Source: Streptosporangiales bacterium (lineage in GTDB: Bacteria > Actinomycetota > Actinomycetes > Streptosporangiales > WHST01). Taken from it: a stretch of DNA of 37,951 bases. The DNA lies in contig WHST01000060.1 of NCBI GenBank assembly GCA_009379955.1, forward strand, positions 1 through 37,951, in the 5' to 3' direction. Positions 1 to 9,042 of the stretch are shown in pieces. Below the pieces are notes generated by a model. That model was not told where the DNA came from, did not search any database, and worked only from the letters and a program-made list of their open reading frames with translations. Position numbers and translations under genes: made by a program. How positions within the stretch are numbered: the stretch's first letter is position 1; the number at the start of each line of letters is the position of its first letter.

Positions 1-4
1 AACC

Positions 5-140
5 TGGTCAAGGTCGGAGCGCTGGCAGCGTGAAGAGCCCCACCGGGATGAATCATGCCCACCTGACCGGTCACCGATAGCCGCCCAACCGTCTGCCGAG
101 GTCGCCGTCACGACCCCACAGGGTTTTTCAGGTCGAAGTA
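5..140. repeat. Left copy of a 136-bp perfect terminal inverted repeat
   Basis: This segment is the exact reverse complement of 37816-37951; I compared all 136 positions and found no mismatch. The identity stops sharply at base 141, two bases from the stop codon of the neighbouring small membrane gene. The last shared dinucleotide is TA at both inner junctions, which would fit a TA target duplication but may be chance. The likeliest explanations are two inverted copies of one insertion-sequence end flanking this DNA, or an assembly break at a repeated node. Only the end of the element is visible. Confidence 0.9.
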
Positions 141-141
141 C

Positions 142-318
142 CTAACGCCGGTCGTCGCGCGTGCCGTCGACGTCGACGCGGCGCAGGTGCTTGTTCATCG
201 ACCTGATGAGGAAGAACAGGGCGAGGCCGAGCAGCGCGAACACCGCGAAGCCCAGGAGTCCGGGGGACGCGACGTACCTCGACACGGCGACTGCCCCGAC
301 CGCGGTGATCAGGTCCAC
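142..318 (-). CDS. Small single-pass membrane protein downstream of mca
   Basis: A 58-residue protein of unknown function. It starts at a GTG preceded by GGAGG six bases upstream, inside the end of mca, so the two genes overlap by 10 bp and are probably translated together. Roughly residues 19-40 form one hydrophobic helix ([19 protein letters not shown]), followed by a basic stretch RSMNKHLRR and a charged tail ending DDRR. A small membrane protein next to mca is also found in mycobacteria (Rv1083 in my recollection), which supports it being a real gene. The stop codon lies two bases from the 136-bp inverted repeat, so whatever created that junction just missed the gene. No catalytic motif is visible. 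Confidence 0.75.
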   Translation of the reverse strand: MDLITAVGAVAVSRYVASPGLLGFAVFALLGLALFFLIRSMNKHLRRVDVDGTRDDRR

Positions 319-1241
319 GTTGGTGCCTCCCGGCTGTCACGTACGCCACCGAACAGGTCGTCCTCCGGTGGCTGCACGTCTATCCGCGTACGTGCGAGGA
401 AGTAGTCCTCCGTGGGCCAGGCTACCCGCTGCACGTCGAGCGGCACCGCGAACCAGTGCCCGTTCGGGTCGATCTGGGTCGCGTGCGCGAGCAGCGCCCG
501 GTCGCGTACGTCGAGGTAGTCGGCGCAGTCGACCCTGGTCGTGACGGGGAGCTTCGGCCGGTCGTCGTCGACCCACTCGGCCAGCCGCTCGCCGTACGGC
601 GACTCCAGCCCGCGGCGCTCCATCTCGCGGTGCAGGGCCTCGAACCGCGCCAGGTGGAAGGACACGTTGTAGTAGAGCTTCAGCGGCTGCCACGGCTCGC
701 CGGAGCCCGGGTAGCGCGCGGGGTCGCCGGCCGCCTCGAACGCCTCGACCGACACGCGGTGGCACATGATGTGGTCGGGGTGCGGGTAGCCGCCGTTCTC
801 GTCGTACGTGGTGATCACGTGCGGACGCAGCCGCCGGACGAGGCGGACCAGCGGCTCCGTCGCCGCCTCGAGGGGCTGCAGCGCGAAGCAGCCGTCGGGC
901 AACGGCGGCAGCGGGTCGCCCTCGGGCAGGCCGGAGTCGACGAAGCCGAGCCACTCGTGCCCGACGCCGAGCTCGTCGATGGCGCGCTTCATCTCGTCGT
1001 TCCGGATCCGCGGCAGGTCGGCCTGGACCGCGGGATCGCCCTGTAGCGCCGGGTTGAGGATGTCGCCTCGCTCCCCGCCCGTACAGGTGGCGACGACGAC
1101 CTCGGCGCCCTCCGCGACGTACCTGGCGAGGGTCGCGGCGCCCTTGCTCGACTCGTCGTCGGGGTGGGCGTGGACGGCCAGCAGCCGCAGACCGGCCGAG
1201 GGACGGGGCCGGCCGTTCTGACCGGCGACAGGTCGGGGCAC
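309..1241 (-). CDS. mca: Mycothiol S-conjugate amidase
   Basis: A 310-residue cytosolic zinc amidase of the LmbE/PIG-L family. It cleaves mycothiol S-conjugates into a mercapturic acid and glucosaminyl-inositol, detoxifying electrophiles. The family metal motif [10 protein letters not shown] lies near the N terminus, followed by [20 protein letters not shown] and [14 protein letters not shown], which carries the second metal-site histidines. These stretches match Mca rather than the paralogue MshB. I start at the GTG at 1241, which has GGAGGA about nine bases upstream and puts the metal motif near residue 22; the longer frame adds a non-conserved extension. It is divergent from greA across about 270 bp, where a perfect 8-bp palindrome ACAATTGT (1291-1298) may mark a control site. 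I saw no clear SigR-type promoter. Confidence 0.95.
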   Translation of the reverse strand: MPRPVAGQNGRPRPSAGLRLLAVHAHPDDESSKGAATLARYVAEGAEVVVATCTGGERGDILNPALQGDPAVQADLPRIRNDEMKRAIDELGVGHEWLGFVDSGLPEGDPLPPLPDGCFALQPLEAATEPLVRLVRRLRPHVITTYDENGGYPHPDHIMCHRVSVEAFEAAGDPARYPGSGEPWQPLKLYYNVSFHLARFEALHREMERRGLESPYGERLAEWVDDDRPKLPVTTRVDCADYLDVRDRALLAHATQIDPNGHWFAVPLDVQRVAWPTEDYFLARTRIDVQPPEDDLFGGVRDSREAPTWT

Positions 1242-1508
1242 GGAACGTAGTCCTCCAGTTTCGCTTGGACGTACGGCATACTTACAGGTCACAATTGTCG
1301 CTGAACACGAGACCACCTCGATCGGAGACCCGCAGACCGTGAGCAGCCTTCGACCGTTCGCCACCGGTTGCGCACAGCGCCGCCGGTTGGTGGCAGTCGG
1401 CTGCCTGGTGGACGGTCGCACTTCGACGCGCTGGCGCTGAGCCGCGCGGGTCGCTCGTTCTTTCCCTCTTTACCCGCATTGATTCCCCCGTACCCAAGGA
1501 GGCCTGTC

Positions 1509-1994
1509 GTGATCGAGAGCAGCGTCAACTGGCTCACCCAAGAGGCCTACGACCGCCTCAAGGAGGAGCTCGATCACATGACCGGGCCCGGTCGTGTCGA
1601 GCTGGCGAAGAAGATCGAAGCCGCGCGCGACGAGGGCGACCTGCGGGAGAACGGTGGCTACCACGCCGCCAAGGAGGAGCAGGGCAAGGCGGAGGGACGG
1701 ATCCGCCAGCTGCAGGACCTCCTGCGCAACGCCCAGGTCGGCCAGGCGCCCGCCGACGACGGCGTCGTCGAGCCCGGTATGCAGGTCACGGTGGCCTTCC
1801 CTGACGGCGACGAGATGTCGTTCCTGCTCGGCTCACGCGAGGTCGCGGCCGACGGCATCGAGGCGTACTCGGAGAGGTCGCCACTCGGTTCCGCGATCCA
1901 CGGCAAGAAGGTCGGCGACAAGGCGAAGTACACCCTGCCGGGCGGCGGCGAGATGGCGGTCAAGATCGTCTCCGCCACCCCGTACGCGGCCTAG
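1509..1994 (+). CDS. greA: Transcription elongation factor GreA
   Basis: A 161-residue protein with the normal GreA length and two-domain plan. The N-terminal coiled coil (about residues 8-76) carries the acidic tip with DEGDLREN and YHAAKEE (residues 41-56), which enters the RNA polymerase secondary channel and stimulates cleavage of backtracked RNA. The C-terminal globular domain ends in a GKKVGDKAKYTLPGG segment typical of the FKBP-like fold. The GTG start at 1509 has AAGGAGG about seven bases upstream, and homology begins within ten residues of it, so the longer upstream frame is rejected. It is divergent from mca, as in mycobacteria. Confidence 0.96.
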   Translation: MIESSVNWLTQEAYDRLKEELDHMTGPGRVELAKKIEAARDEGDLRENGGYHAAKEEQGKAEGRIRQLQDLLRNAQVGQAPADDGVVEPGMQVTVAFPDGDEMSFLLGSREVAADGIEAYSERSPLGSAIHGKKVGDKAKYTLPGGGEMAVKIVSATPYAA

Positions 1995-2058
1995 TCGGCC
2001 GCGCCTCCAGTGCCCGGCGGCGACCACGTCGTTGCGCCGCACGGCTTGTTGCGGCACG

Positions 2059-2766
2059 ATGCCCGAGGTGACGGCGCTGGGGGATCTGCAGGCCAGTGCG
2101 CTCGCCGTCCGCGATCAACTCGAGGCCGTTGAGCGTGCCGTGGCCGAGCTCGACTTCGACACCGCCGACCTCGCCACCCGGTTTGCGGCGCTGGGCAACG
2201 AGCGGGTGACGCAGCGCCTAGACCAGGAAGCACGGCTGCGGCTCGCCTCGATCCGCGAACAGGTGGCGGCCGCCAGGGTCGCGTTGGACGAGTATGTTGC
2301 CGCGTGCGAGCAGGCGAAGGGCGCAGGCAGGGCGACACCAGCGACGGCTGGGTCGTCTGCGCCCGTCGCCTCCGCTGCCGGGAGTGCAGAGCAACCTCGG
2401 TTGCGTAACGCTCAGAGGGCGAGCGTCGACGGGCGGAAGTTCACGGCGTACTCGATGGACCCCGCGAACGCGAACAACGACGGCAAGTGGATCGCGTGGG
2501 AGGAGCTCGGGTATGACCTCGGCCAGGGCCGGCAGGTGGCCGCTGACGATGTGCAGCGGCAGCTGCGGGCGCAACTCCCGGACGCGGCCGTCTCAGGCGT
2601 CGTTGAGACGCGACACGGGCCGCGGCACAGTACCCGCACGACGGTGGTCGGCCCGAACGGGCGGACCGGGACGCTGGTGTCAGTCTGGCAGTACGACCAC
2701 GACTCGGACGAGCCGCGGATGATCACGCACTGGCTGGAAGTGCACACCGAGAAGGGGGAACGATGA
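2059..2766 (+). CDS. Putative toxin-like protein with helical N terminus and DUF6883-like C terminus
   Basis: A 235-residue protein with two parts. Residues 1-88 are predicted to be almost all helix (heptad-like Leu/Ala/Val, no Cys until residue 83), reminiscent of small helical-hairpin delivery domains. Residues 90-118 are an Ala/Ser/Thr-rich linker. Residues 125-235 resemble DUF6883: KFTAYSMD, a W-x2-W-E-E-L-GYDL stretch, the motif GPNGR (198-202), VSVWQYD and PRMITHW near the end. DUF6883 is, as I recall, linked to bacterial polymorphic toxin systems. The next gene overlaps by 4 bp (ATGA) and resembles DUF4926, a frequent partner. Toxin activity is inference; no signal peptide or catalytic residue is evident, and the start has only a weak ribosome site. 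Confidence 0.6.
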   Translation: MPEVTALGDLQASALAVRDQLEAVERAVAELDFDTADLATRFAALGNERVTQRLDQEARLRLASIREQVAAARVALDEYVAACEQAKGAGRATPATAGSSAPVASAAGSAEQPRLRNAQRASVDGRKFTAYSMDPANANNDGKWIAWEELGYDLGQGRQVAADDVQRQLRAQLPDAAVSGVVETRHGPRHSTRTTVVGPNGRTGTLVSVWQYDHDSDEPRMITHWLEVHTEKGER

Positions 2767-2957
2767 AGGTCAAGGAAGGCAGCCGCGTCCGCCTCCTGGT
2801 CGAGACGACCGGCATCGAAGGCACCGTCGTCCCCGCCGGCACTGTGGGCACGGTCGTCGACGACGCGCACGCACCCGACGAGTACGCCGTCGACGTCAAG
2901 GTCGACGGGCAGTTCGACAACGTCGCCGTCACCGGCGGCCAGGTCGAGCCGGTGTGA
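2763..2957 (+). CDS. Small DUF4926-like protein, candidate immunity partner
   Basis: A 64-residue, probably all-beta protein whose ATG overlaps the stop of the preceding toxin-like gene (ATGA), with AAGGGGGAA just upstream as ribosome site. The sequence runs through KVKEGSRVRLLVE, VPAGTVGTVVD and EYAVDV, the pattern of DUF4926 and KOW/SH3-like small proteins, in which a glycine-rich turn separates two strand pairs. It has no membrane segment, so it would act in the cytosol. Strict coupling to the upstream gene suggests matched production, as expected for an immunity or antitoxin protein, but a housekeeping binding partner is equally possible from sequence alone. Confidence 0.6.
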   Translation: MKVKEGSRVRLLVETTGIEGTVVPAGTVGTVVDDAHAPDEYAVDVKVDGQFDNVAVTGGQVEPV

Positions 2958-2958
2958 C

Positions 2959-2983
2959 GCCGAGCGGTGGCGGGCCGCTCGGC
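2959..2983 (+). terminator. Hairpin after the toxin-like/immunity-like pair
   Basis: Perfect 9-bp stem GCCGAGCGG/CCGCTCGGC with a 7-base loop, starting immediately after the TGA of the small gene and lying 10 bp from the stop of the convergent XRE regulator. It lacks a T run, as is common in actinomycetes, and could serve both strands. Confidence 0.6.
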
Positions 2984-2993
2984 ATCGTGGTGC

Positions 2994-4175
2994 TCAGTCG
3001 GGGCGGTGCAGGGCGCGCAGGGCCTCACGGTACTCGTTGGTGGGTCCCTCGTGCGGGTACCGCTTCTGCAGCTCGGAGTCGAGTTCGCCGGCGACGAGCA
3101 GCAGGCTCGGTAGGGACCGTCGGCGGTGGCCGTTGATGCCCTTCAACCCCATGTCGACGGCAGCGTCGAGGTCCCCGTCGCGGCTCGCGATGGTGGCGAG
3201 GGTGAGCCGGGCTTCGGCGACGCGCATCGGGGCGCGCTCGATCCCGTCGGGGGTGATACAGGTGTCGAGGACGATGCCGGCGTACTCGCGGGCGTGCGGT
3301 TCGTCGCCGGACAGGCGGTACGCGTCCATCGCGTAGAACGCCCACTTGTCGGGGTCGACGACGAAGTGGTGGTCGGTGCGCTGCGGGCGCGGGAGGCTTG
3401 CGAGAATCTCCCGGCCGAGCTCGAGGTCTGCGGTCAGGCCTTCGACGTCGCCCAGGCGGGCGCGGGCCTTCGCCTCTTGGGCGATGAGCTGAACGTGCAC
3501 GGAGTGTCCGCGGTCGGTGACCCGGCCAGCGTCTGACGCGGCAAGGACGTCGCGGTAGCGGCCCTGGGTGAGCGCGAACCAGGCGGCCATCTCCCAGGAC
3601 CAGCCGGTGATCTCGGCGTGCCCGGCCTCGTCGCCGATCTGCTTCGCCGCGGCGCGGGTCGACTCGGCGGCGGCGCGCATGCCCATGTCGTACTCCAGGC
3701 ACCCGATGAGCAGCGCGAGCCACCCGGCGTTGACGAGCAGCTCGGTGTGCTCGCGGAGCCCGACGGGCTTCTTGAGCAGCCGGCCGACGTGGTTCAGCCA
3801 TCCGTGCGCCTCGGAGCGGAGGTCGGCGGCGTCGCGGTACGGGTACTCGCAGCACAGCTCGTTGACGGTGGCGGCCAGCATGTCGAGCGTGCCGGGCGTG
3901 GTGTCAGACGCCTGGATGCGGGAGATCAGCTCGGCGGTCTGCCACGGCGTCGCGTCCCGCGAGGCCATCGCGTCGAGGTGCGCGGCCGCGATCAGGTCCC
4001 CGCGGGCGCCGAGCGCGTCGTCACAAAGCCGGGCGAGGTCCTCGTTCGGTCGTTTGTTCCCGCGCTCGAGGTTCGACAGGTACCCCTTGGAGTAGTGCAG
4101 CTGGTCGGCGAGCGCGCTCAGCGACAGGCCCCGCGCTGTGCGGAGCTCACGCAGCTGCGCGCCGAACGTCGCCAT
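2994..4175 (-). CDS. XRE-family regulator with TPR-like C-terminal region
   Basis: A 393-residue protein. Residues 4-62 form a helix-turn-helix of the Cro/XRE type, with LRTARGLSLSALAD and YSKGYLSNLERG marking the two recognition helices. The remaining 320 residues are helical, with repeated Ala-rich pairs such as AKARARLGDVEGL and LTLATIASRDGDLDAAV that read as tetratricopeptide repeats, the layout of many actinomycete regulators that sense a peptide or partner protein. The ATG start has GGGAG three bases upstream. It is convergent with the toxin-like pair and divergent from a 42-residue Cys-rich ORF. A GTTGCC/GGCAAC inverted repeat upstream may be its own operator. The ligand and targets are unknown. 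Confidence 0.85.
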   Translation of the reverse strand: MATFGAQLRELRTARGLSLSALADQLHYSKGYLSNLERGNKRPNEDLARLCDDALGARGDLIAAAHLDAMASRDATPWQTAELISRIQASDTTPGTLDMLAATVNELCCEYPYRDAADLRSEAHGWLNHVGRLLKKPVGLREHTELLVNAGWLALLIGCLEYDMGMRAAAESTRAAAKQIGDEAGHAEITGWSWEMAAWFALTQGRYRDVLAASDAGRVTDRGHSVHVQLIAQEAKARARLGDVEGLTADLELGREILASLPRPQRTDHHFVVDPDKWAFYAMDAYRLSGDEPHAREYAGIVLDTCITPDGIERAPMRVAEARLTLATIASRDGDLDAAVDMGLKGINGHRRRSLPSLLLVAGELDSELQKRYPHEGPTNEYREALRALHRPD

Positions 4176-4185
4176 GGTCTCCCGT

Positions 4186-4217
4186 GTTGCCCGCGTATCC
4201 CGCTCGTCTTAGGCAAC
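4186..4217. promoter_or_regulatory. Inverted repeat upstream of the XRE regulator
   Basis: GTTGCC (4186-4191) and GGCAAC (4212-4217) form a perfect 6-bp inverted repeat about 10 bases ahead of the regulator start. Position and symmetry suit an autoregulatory operator, but six-base arms can occur by chance. Confidence 0.3.
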
Positions 4218-4311
4218 GGTAACCCCTCGCGCCAGGGTCGGCGCCGCCCGCAGGCTAACGGGCATGAAGCGGGATCTGACCTGGTGGTGAACGATCAAGG
4301 GGGCGGCAGCG

Positions 4312-4440
4312 GTGAGCGAGGACAGGGCGATACCCGAGGAGCGGGACGAGGACGAGCGGTGTGAGCCGCACGACAACCGGCTCCCCTGCCCGATGTGCCT
4401 CGCGGAGAAGTACCAGGTGCGGGTCTGGAACTCGATCTGA
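4312..4440 (+). CDS. Possible 42-residue Cys-rich protein
   Basis: A short GTG-started frame directly divergent from the XRE regulator. The protein begins VSEDRAIPEERDEDERC, then has CEPHDN and PCPMCLAEKY, giving three cysteines plus a histidine in a spacing (C-x9-C-x2-C) that could bind zinc. The N-terminal half is strongly acidic. Small proteins with a Cys-x2-Cys knuckle often sit beside XRE regulators in actinomycetes, which is the main reason to keep it. GGGGGCGG lies about six bases before the GTG. It could also be non-coding; no homologue comes to mind. Confidence 0.4.
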   Translation: MSEDRAIPEERDEDERCEPHDNRLPCPMCLAEKYQVRVWNSI

Positions 4441-4492
4441 GCTTGCTCGGCGGGACAAGGATTGGACCCCTCGGACCCGTCGAGCTAGCGCG

Positions 4493-4525
4493 GTGCCCCG
4501 GTCGTGCGCCCCGAGGCCGGGGCAC
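4493..4525. terminator. GC-rich hairpin between the small ORF and the Lrp gene
   Basis: GTGCCCCGG (4493-4501) pairs perfectly with CCGGGGCAC (4517-4525) over a 15-base loop. It lies downstream of the small Cys-rich ORF and of the convergent Lrp gene, so it may end transcripts from either side. No T run follows. The rest of 4441-4646 shows no gene. Confidence 0.4.
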
Positions 4526-4646
4526 TGCGTAACCACAAGGTAGACGCCCTCGCGGATGCCTATCGTCGCTCGTCCACAGGGCGTATCCCGGGCGCCATTG
4601 ACGTCGTTGGGTGGTGCAGACACCCGACTAGGCCTAGGTCCCCCGG

Positions 4647-5123
4647 TCAGCGGCGATCGTCCGCGACGGTCGCCGCCACCAGGGGCAGGGTGCGGTAGGG
4701 CACCGGCGTCGACATGGCGATCACGGTCGACATCCGTACGATGCCGTCGAATCCCAGCACCTGGTCGATGACCTGCTGGAGGTCGGCGTTGTTGCGCGCG
4801 ACGATCCGGCAGAGCAGGTCGCCCGGCCCGGTGATCGTGTGCACCTCGAGCACCTCGGGGATCCACGCCAGGTGGTCGGCGACCTGGTGGCCGCTGCCCT
4901 GGCGGATCTCCAGGGTGGCGAACGCCGTCACCTGGTAGCCGATCGCGGCGGGCTCCACCCGCGGCCCGAAGCCGCTCACGACGCCGTCGCGCACCAGCCG
5001 GTCGAGCCGGGCCTGGACGGTGCCCCGCGCCACGCCGAGCCGTCGCGAGCACTCGAGGACGCCGAGCCTCGGCTCGTCGTCGAGGAGCGCGAGCAGGCGC
5101 GCGTCGAGAGCGTCGATGGTCAC
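4647..5123 (-). CDS. Lrp/AsnC-family transcription regulator
   Basis: A 158-residue regulator with the normal Lrp plan: an N-terminal winged helix (residues 3-60, DALDARLLALL and GVARGTVQARLDRL) and a C-terminal RAM ligand-binding domain (about 65-145) with the conserved ITGPGDLLCRI segment that forms the amino-acid pocket. The GTG start at 5123 is preceded by AGGAGG at eight bases. It is divergent from 4-hydroxyphenylpyruvate dioxygenase, 145 bp apart, so it very probably controls that gene in response to tyrosine, phenylalanine or a catabolic product. The shared gap contains the short inverted repeat GGAC-agatc-GTCC and AT-rich steps (TATACACATT), typical of Lrp sites. Confidence 0.9.
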   Translation of the reverse strand: MTIDALDARLLALLDDEPRLGVLECSRRLGVARGTVQARLDRLVRDGVVSGFGPRVEPAAIGYQVTAFATLEIRQGSGHQVADHLAWIPEVLEVHTITGPGDLLCRIVARNNADLQQVIDQVLGFDGIVRMSTVIAMSTPVPYRTLPLVAATVADDRR

Positions 5124-5190
5124 CTGTTGCTCCTCCTGAGCACCCTGGACAGATCGTCCCTTGACCGCGGGTTCTCGCTATACACATTGA

Positions 5191-6417
<1,227 letters not shown>

Positions 6418-6495
6418 CCGGGTGCGTGCCGGCGCCGATCACGGGGTGGCGCCGGCACGCTCCGCCCGATGGGGCGCGTACGGCAGGATGGACCC

Positions 6496-7179
6496 ATGCA
6501 GGAGAGGGAGACCCCGGAAGCCGAGCCCGCCCGGCAGGCGGAGCCCACCGGACCGCCACCGCCGCTCTACGGCACGCGCGAGTCCGCGGCCGGTCTGCCG
6601 TCCTCGCCGGTGCTCGGTTCACCTGGCGGCTACGGACCCCCGCCGGCGGGTCCTGAGGGACTCGCACGACCCGGGCAACGGCTGCTCGCCCGGTTGCTCG
6701 ACGTCGCGGTCGTCGGCTTCGCGCTCGTGATCGTCCAGATCCCGATGTGGCTCGTCATCATGCAGCGCGACCCGCGGCTCCGCCGGGTCATCCAGGACTA
6801 CGTGCAGGGGCCTGCCACCGAGGCGCAGCTGCTCGCCGTCCAGCAGGCGATGCTGCCGTGGGTCACGCTGTCCGGGTTCGTCGTGCTCGTGATCTGGTTC
6901 CTGTACGAGGTGCCGTCGACCGCGCGCCGCGGGCAGACGCTCGGCAAGGCGGCCGTGGGCATCACGGTCGCGTCGAGCCGGCTGACGCCCAGGCTCGGGT
7001 GGCGCGCGGCGATCCTCCGCTGGCTCGTCCTCGGGCTGCCGAGCCTCTTCGGCATCGTCGGCCTGATGTTCCAGGCGGTCGACTCCGGCTGGATGCTGTG
7101 GGACCGCAACCGCCGGCAGACCCTGCACGACAAGGCCGCGGGCACCGAGGTCGCGCGCGTCGTCCGCCGGCCGCGCTGA
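6496..7179 (+). CDS. RDD-family membrane protein
   Basis: A 227-residue protein. The first 58 residues are a Pro/Gly/Glu-rich cytosolic tail. The RDD domain follows, with helices at about 66-88, 122-140 and 172-195. The family signature residues are present: Arg in ARLLDV of helix 1 and the GQTLGKAAVGI loop after helix 2. A charged WDRNRRQTLHDK segment closes the domain. RDD proteins are membrane proteins of mostly unknown role; some act in ion or proton antiport. I chose the ATG at 6496, which has CAGGAT about eight bases upstream; the in-frame ATG at 6469 has no ribosome site. It is convergent with the DUF2207 gene, 13 bp away. Confidence 0.85.
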   Translation: MQERETPEAEPARQAEPTGPPPPLYGTRESAAGLPSSPVLGSPGGYGPPPAGPEGLARPGQRLLARLLDVAVVGFALVIVQIPMWLVIMQRDPRLRRVIQDYVQGPATEAQLLAVQQAMLPWVTLSGFVVLVIWFLYEVPSTARRGQTLGKAAVGITVASSRLTPRLGWRAAILRWLVLGLPSLFGIVGLMFQAVDSGWMLWDRNRRQTLHDKAAGTEVARVVRRPR

Positions 7180-7192
7180 TCCGCCGACGACG

Positions 7193-8995
7193 TCACCAGG
7201 AGCCGCCGCCACCTCCGCCGCCCCCGCCGCCGGAGGACCCACCCCCACCGCCGCTGAAGCCGCTCGAGCCCGACCCGCCAGGCGTCGAGGCCATGACACC
7301 GCTGGTCGACGTGGAGAACGAGGTCATCGTCTGGCCGAAGCGGTGCGCGTCCCAGCCGTTGTACATGCCGAACCAGTACATGCTGCCGCCGCGACGACCG
7401 TCGTACTGCTCGGACTCCAGCTGCGCGAACGCTGCGGTCCACTGGTTGGTCTGCCCGAACGCCATGGCGTACGGCAGGTAGCGCGACATGATCTCGTCGC
7501 GGCTCCCCTCTGGCAGACGAGAGAAGTCGAGTGCGGCCATCTCGTCACGGAACGCCTGCACCTGCGCGTGGGCCTGCGCGCCCGCGACGGTCTTCGCGGG
7601 GATGAGGCGCGCACCGTAGACGATCCCGCCGCCGAGCAGCACAAGGGCGACCGCGCCCGTGCCGAAGGGCGTGTGGCCCCCCTGAGCGATGCTCATCAGG
7701 ACGATCAGGCCGATGCCGCCGACGACGCCGCCGAGCACCCACCACAGCGTCTTGACCGTGCGGGGCTTGCGGCTCGTGAACCAGCCGCGCTGTGCCATGT
7801 CGGAGTACATCAGGTCCTTGATCGAACCGAGGGTGCTGGCGAACTTGTTCTTGAGATCCGACATGCGCACACGGTCGGGCTTGCCGAGGAAGAGCGCGTC
7901 GAAGAACCGGCGTTCGTAGGGCAGGAACTCCGGACCCGGCGCCCTCAGCATGCGCAGGCCCCAGTCGCCGTCGGGCAGCTCGTCGATCACGAGGTAGCCG
8001 CGGACGGCGAGGTCGACGATCGTCGCCGTGACGTCGATGGTGTCGGCCTTGTCGTCGTCGAGCGTGCCGACCTGGCCGGGACGCAGCCCGCCCGGCGGCG
8101 CGAACGTGACCGAACCGTCCGGCTGCTGCCGCAGCACTCCCGAACCCGAAGCGGGCGCGGCACTCGAGGCGTCGGCGGCGTGCTCACGCCGCTTGCGGCG
8201 CAGCAGGAGCCACAGCAGGACGGCAGCAGCCGCGGCCAGGACGACCCCCGCGACGTTGGCGATCCCGGGGCCGAAGTCGGTGCGCCACGACGGACGCTCC
8301 GTCAGGATGGGCGTCGCAGTCGCGCTGCCCTTCGGCATGCCCACCACGACGGTGAACGCCTCGTCGGCGTCGAGCGAGTCAGCGCTGAACGACGCCGTGT
8401 CCGCGCTCCTGGTCTTGGTGGCGCACGAGCTCTTCGACCCCTGCTCGCCGGCGTAGCACTCGACCCTGGTCACGTCGTCGCCCGGCGTCTCGACCGTGGC
8501 GGTGGCGCTGTCGATCGGCGCGTCGAAGCCGGTACCGAGGACGTTCCAGTACAGCTCGACGTGGTCGGAGAAGCCGTTCAGCACGCCCTCGACCCGGTAG
8601 GAGATCGTGTACCTCTGCTGGCCGGAGGTGGTGTCGCCGGCGTCGCCGATCCTGATCCGCGTGGAGGTGTCGCCCTCGTCGATCGAGAGGTCGTCGGGAG
8701 CGCCGGTGGGGCTCGACACCTTGATGTCGTCGACCGGGTAGTGCCGGTAGTTGTACCTGTCGTAGTCCATCCGCGTGACGAGGTCGCGGTAGAAGCCGTG
8801 CTTGTCGGTGGACGTGCCGAAGTCGTAGTCGACGGTCTCCTCGACGGTCATCGACCCGTCGTCGCCGACCCGCATGCTGACGTCGTACGACGTGATGCGC
8901 TCGCCGACGTCCCGCGCGGTCGCCTGCGGCGCGAAGGTCAGCACCGCGACGGCGGCGACACCCGCCGCGGCGCACCTGCGTAGTAGCCGTCTCAT
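7193..8995 (-). CDS. DUF2207 membrane protein with glycine-rich tail
   Basis: A 600-residue predicted envelope protein. Residues 1-27 are a signal peptide with an Ala-rich core ending QATA. Residues 28-240 are an extracellular beta-rich domain of DUF2207 type with one Cys pair (180 and 191). Helix 245-266 crosses the membrane and is followed by RRKRREH. A cytoplasmic region (300-410) with a winged-helix-like DVTATIVDLAVRGYL segment precedes two more helices (416-435 and 446-462). The C terminus is low complexity and ends in ten glycines plus SW. Function of the family is unknown. A TAGGCT box lies eight bases before the ATG, so the transcript is probably leaderless. Confidence 0.9.
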   Translation of the reverse strand: MRRLLRRCAAAGVAAVAVLTFAPQATARDVGERITSYDVSMRVGDDGSMTVEETVDYDFGTSTDKHGFYRDLVTRMDYDRYNYRHYPVDDIKVSSPTGAPDDLSIDEGDTSTRIRIGDAGDTTSGQQRYTISYRVEGVLNGFSDHVELYWNVLGTGFDAPIDSATATVETPGDDVTRVECYAGEQGSKSSCATKTRSADTASFSADSLDADEAFTVVVGMPKGSATATPILTERPSWRTDFGPGIANVAGVVLAAAAAVLLWLLLRRKRREHAADASSAAPASGSGVLRQQPDGSVTFAPPGGLRPGQVGTLDDDKADTIDVTATIVDLAVRGYLVIDELPDGDWGLRMLRAPGPEFLPYERRFFDALFLGKPDRVRMSDLKNKFASTLGSIKDLMYSDMAQRGWFTSRKPRTVKTLWWVLGGVVGGIGLIVLMSIAQGGHTPFGTGAVALVLLGGGIVYGARLIPAKTVAGAQAHAQVQAFRDEMAALDFSRLPEGSRDEIMSRYLPYAMAFGQTNQWTAAFAQLESEQYDGRRGGSMYWFGMYNGWDAHRFGQTMTSFSTSTSGVMASTPGGSGSSGFSGGGGGSSGGGGGGGGGGSW

Positions 8996-9003
8996 CGGCG
9001 ATT

Positions 9004-9009
9004 AGCCTA
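9004..9009 (-). promoter_or_regulatory. -10 box of a leaderless promoter for the DUF2207 gene
   Basis: TAGGCT on the minus strand ends eight bases before the ATG at 8995, the usual spacing of an actinomycete -10 element when transcription starts at or next to the start codon. No Shine-Dalgarno sequence fits in this gap. Confidence 0.55.
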
Positions 9010-9042
9010 GTGCCGTCCACCTGCACCGTGGGGAGCGATCAC

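Noticed and set aside
1242-1508. SigR-type thiol-stress promoter for mca
   Set aside because: mca is in the SigR regulon in Streptomyces, but I found no GGAAT with a GTT at the required spacing in this gap.
7343-8983. 546-codon plus-strand frame opposite the DUF2207 gene
   Set aside because: Antisense shadow; the minus-strand protein has a signal peptide, membrane helices and family features.
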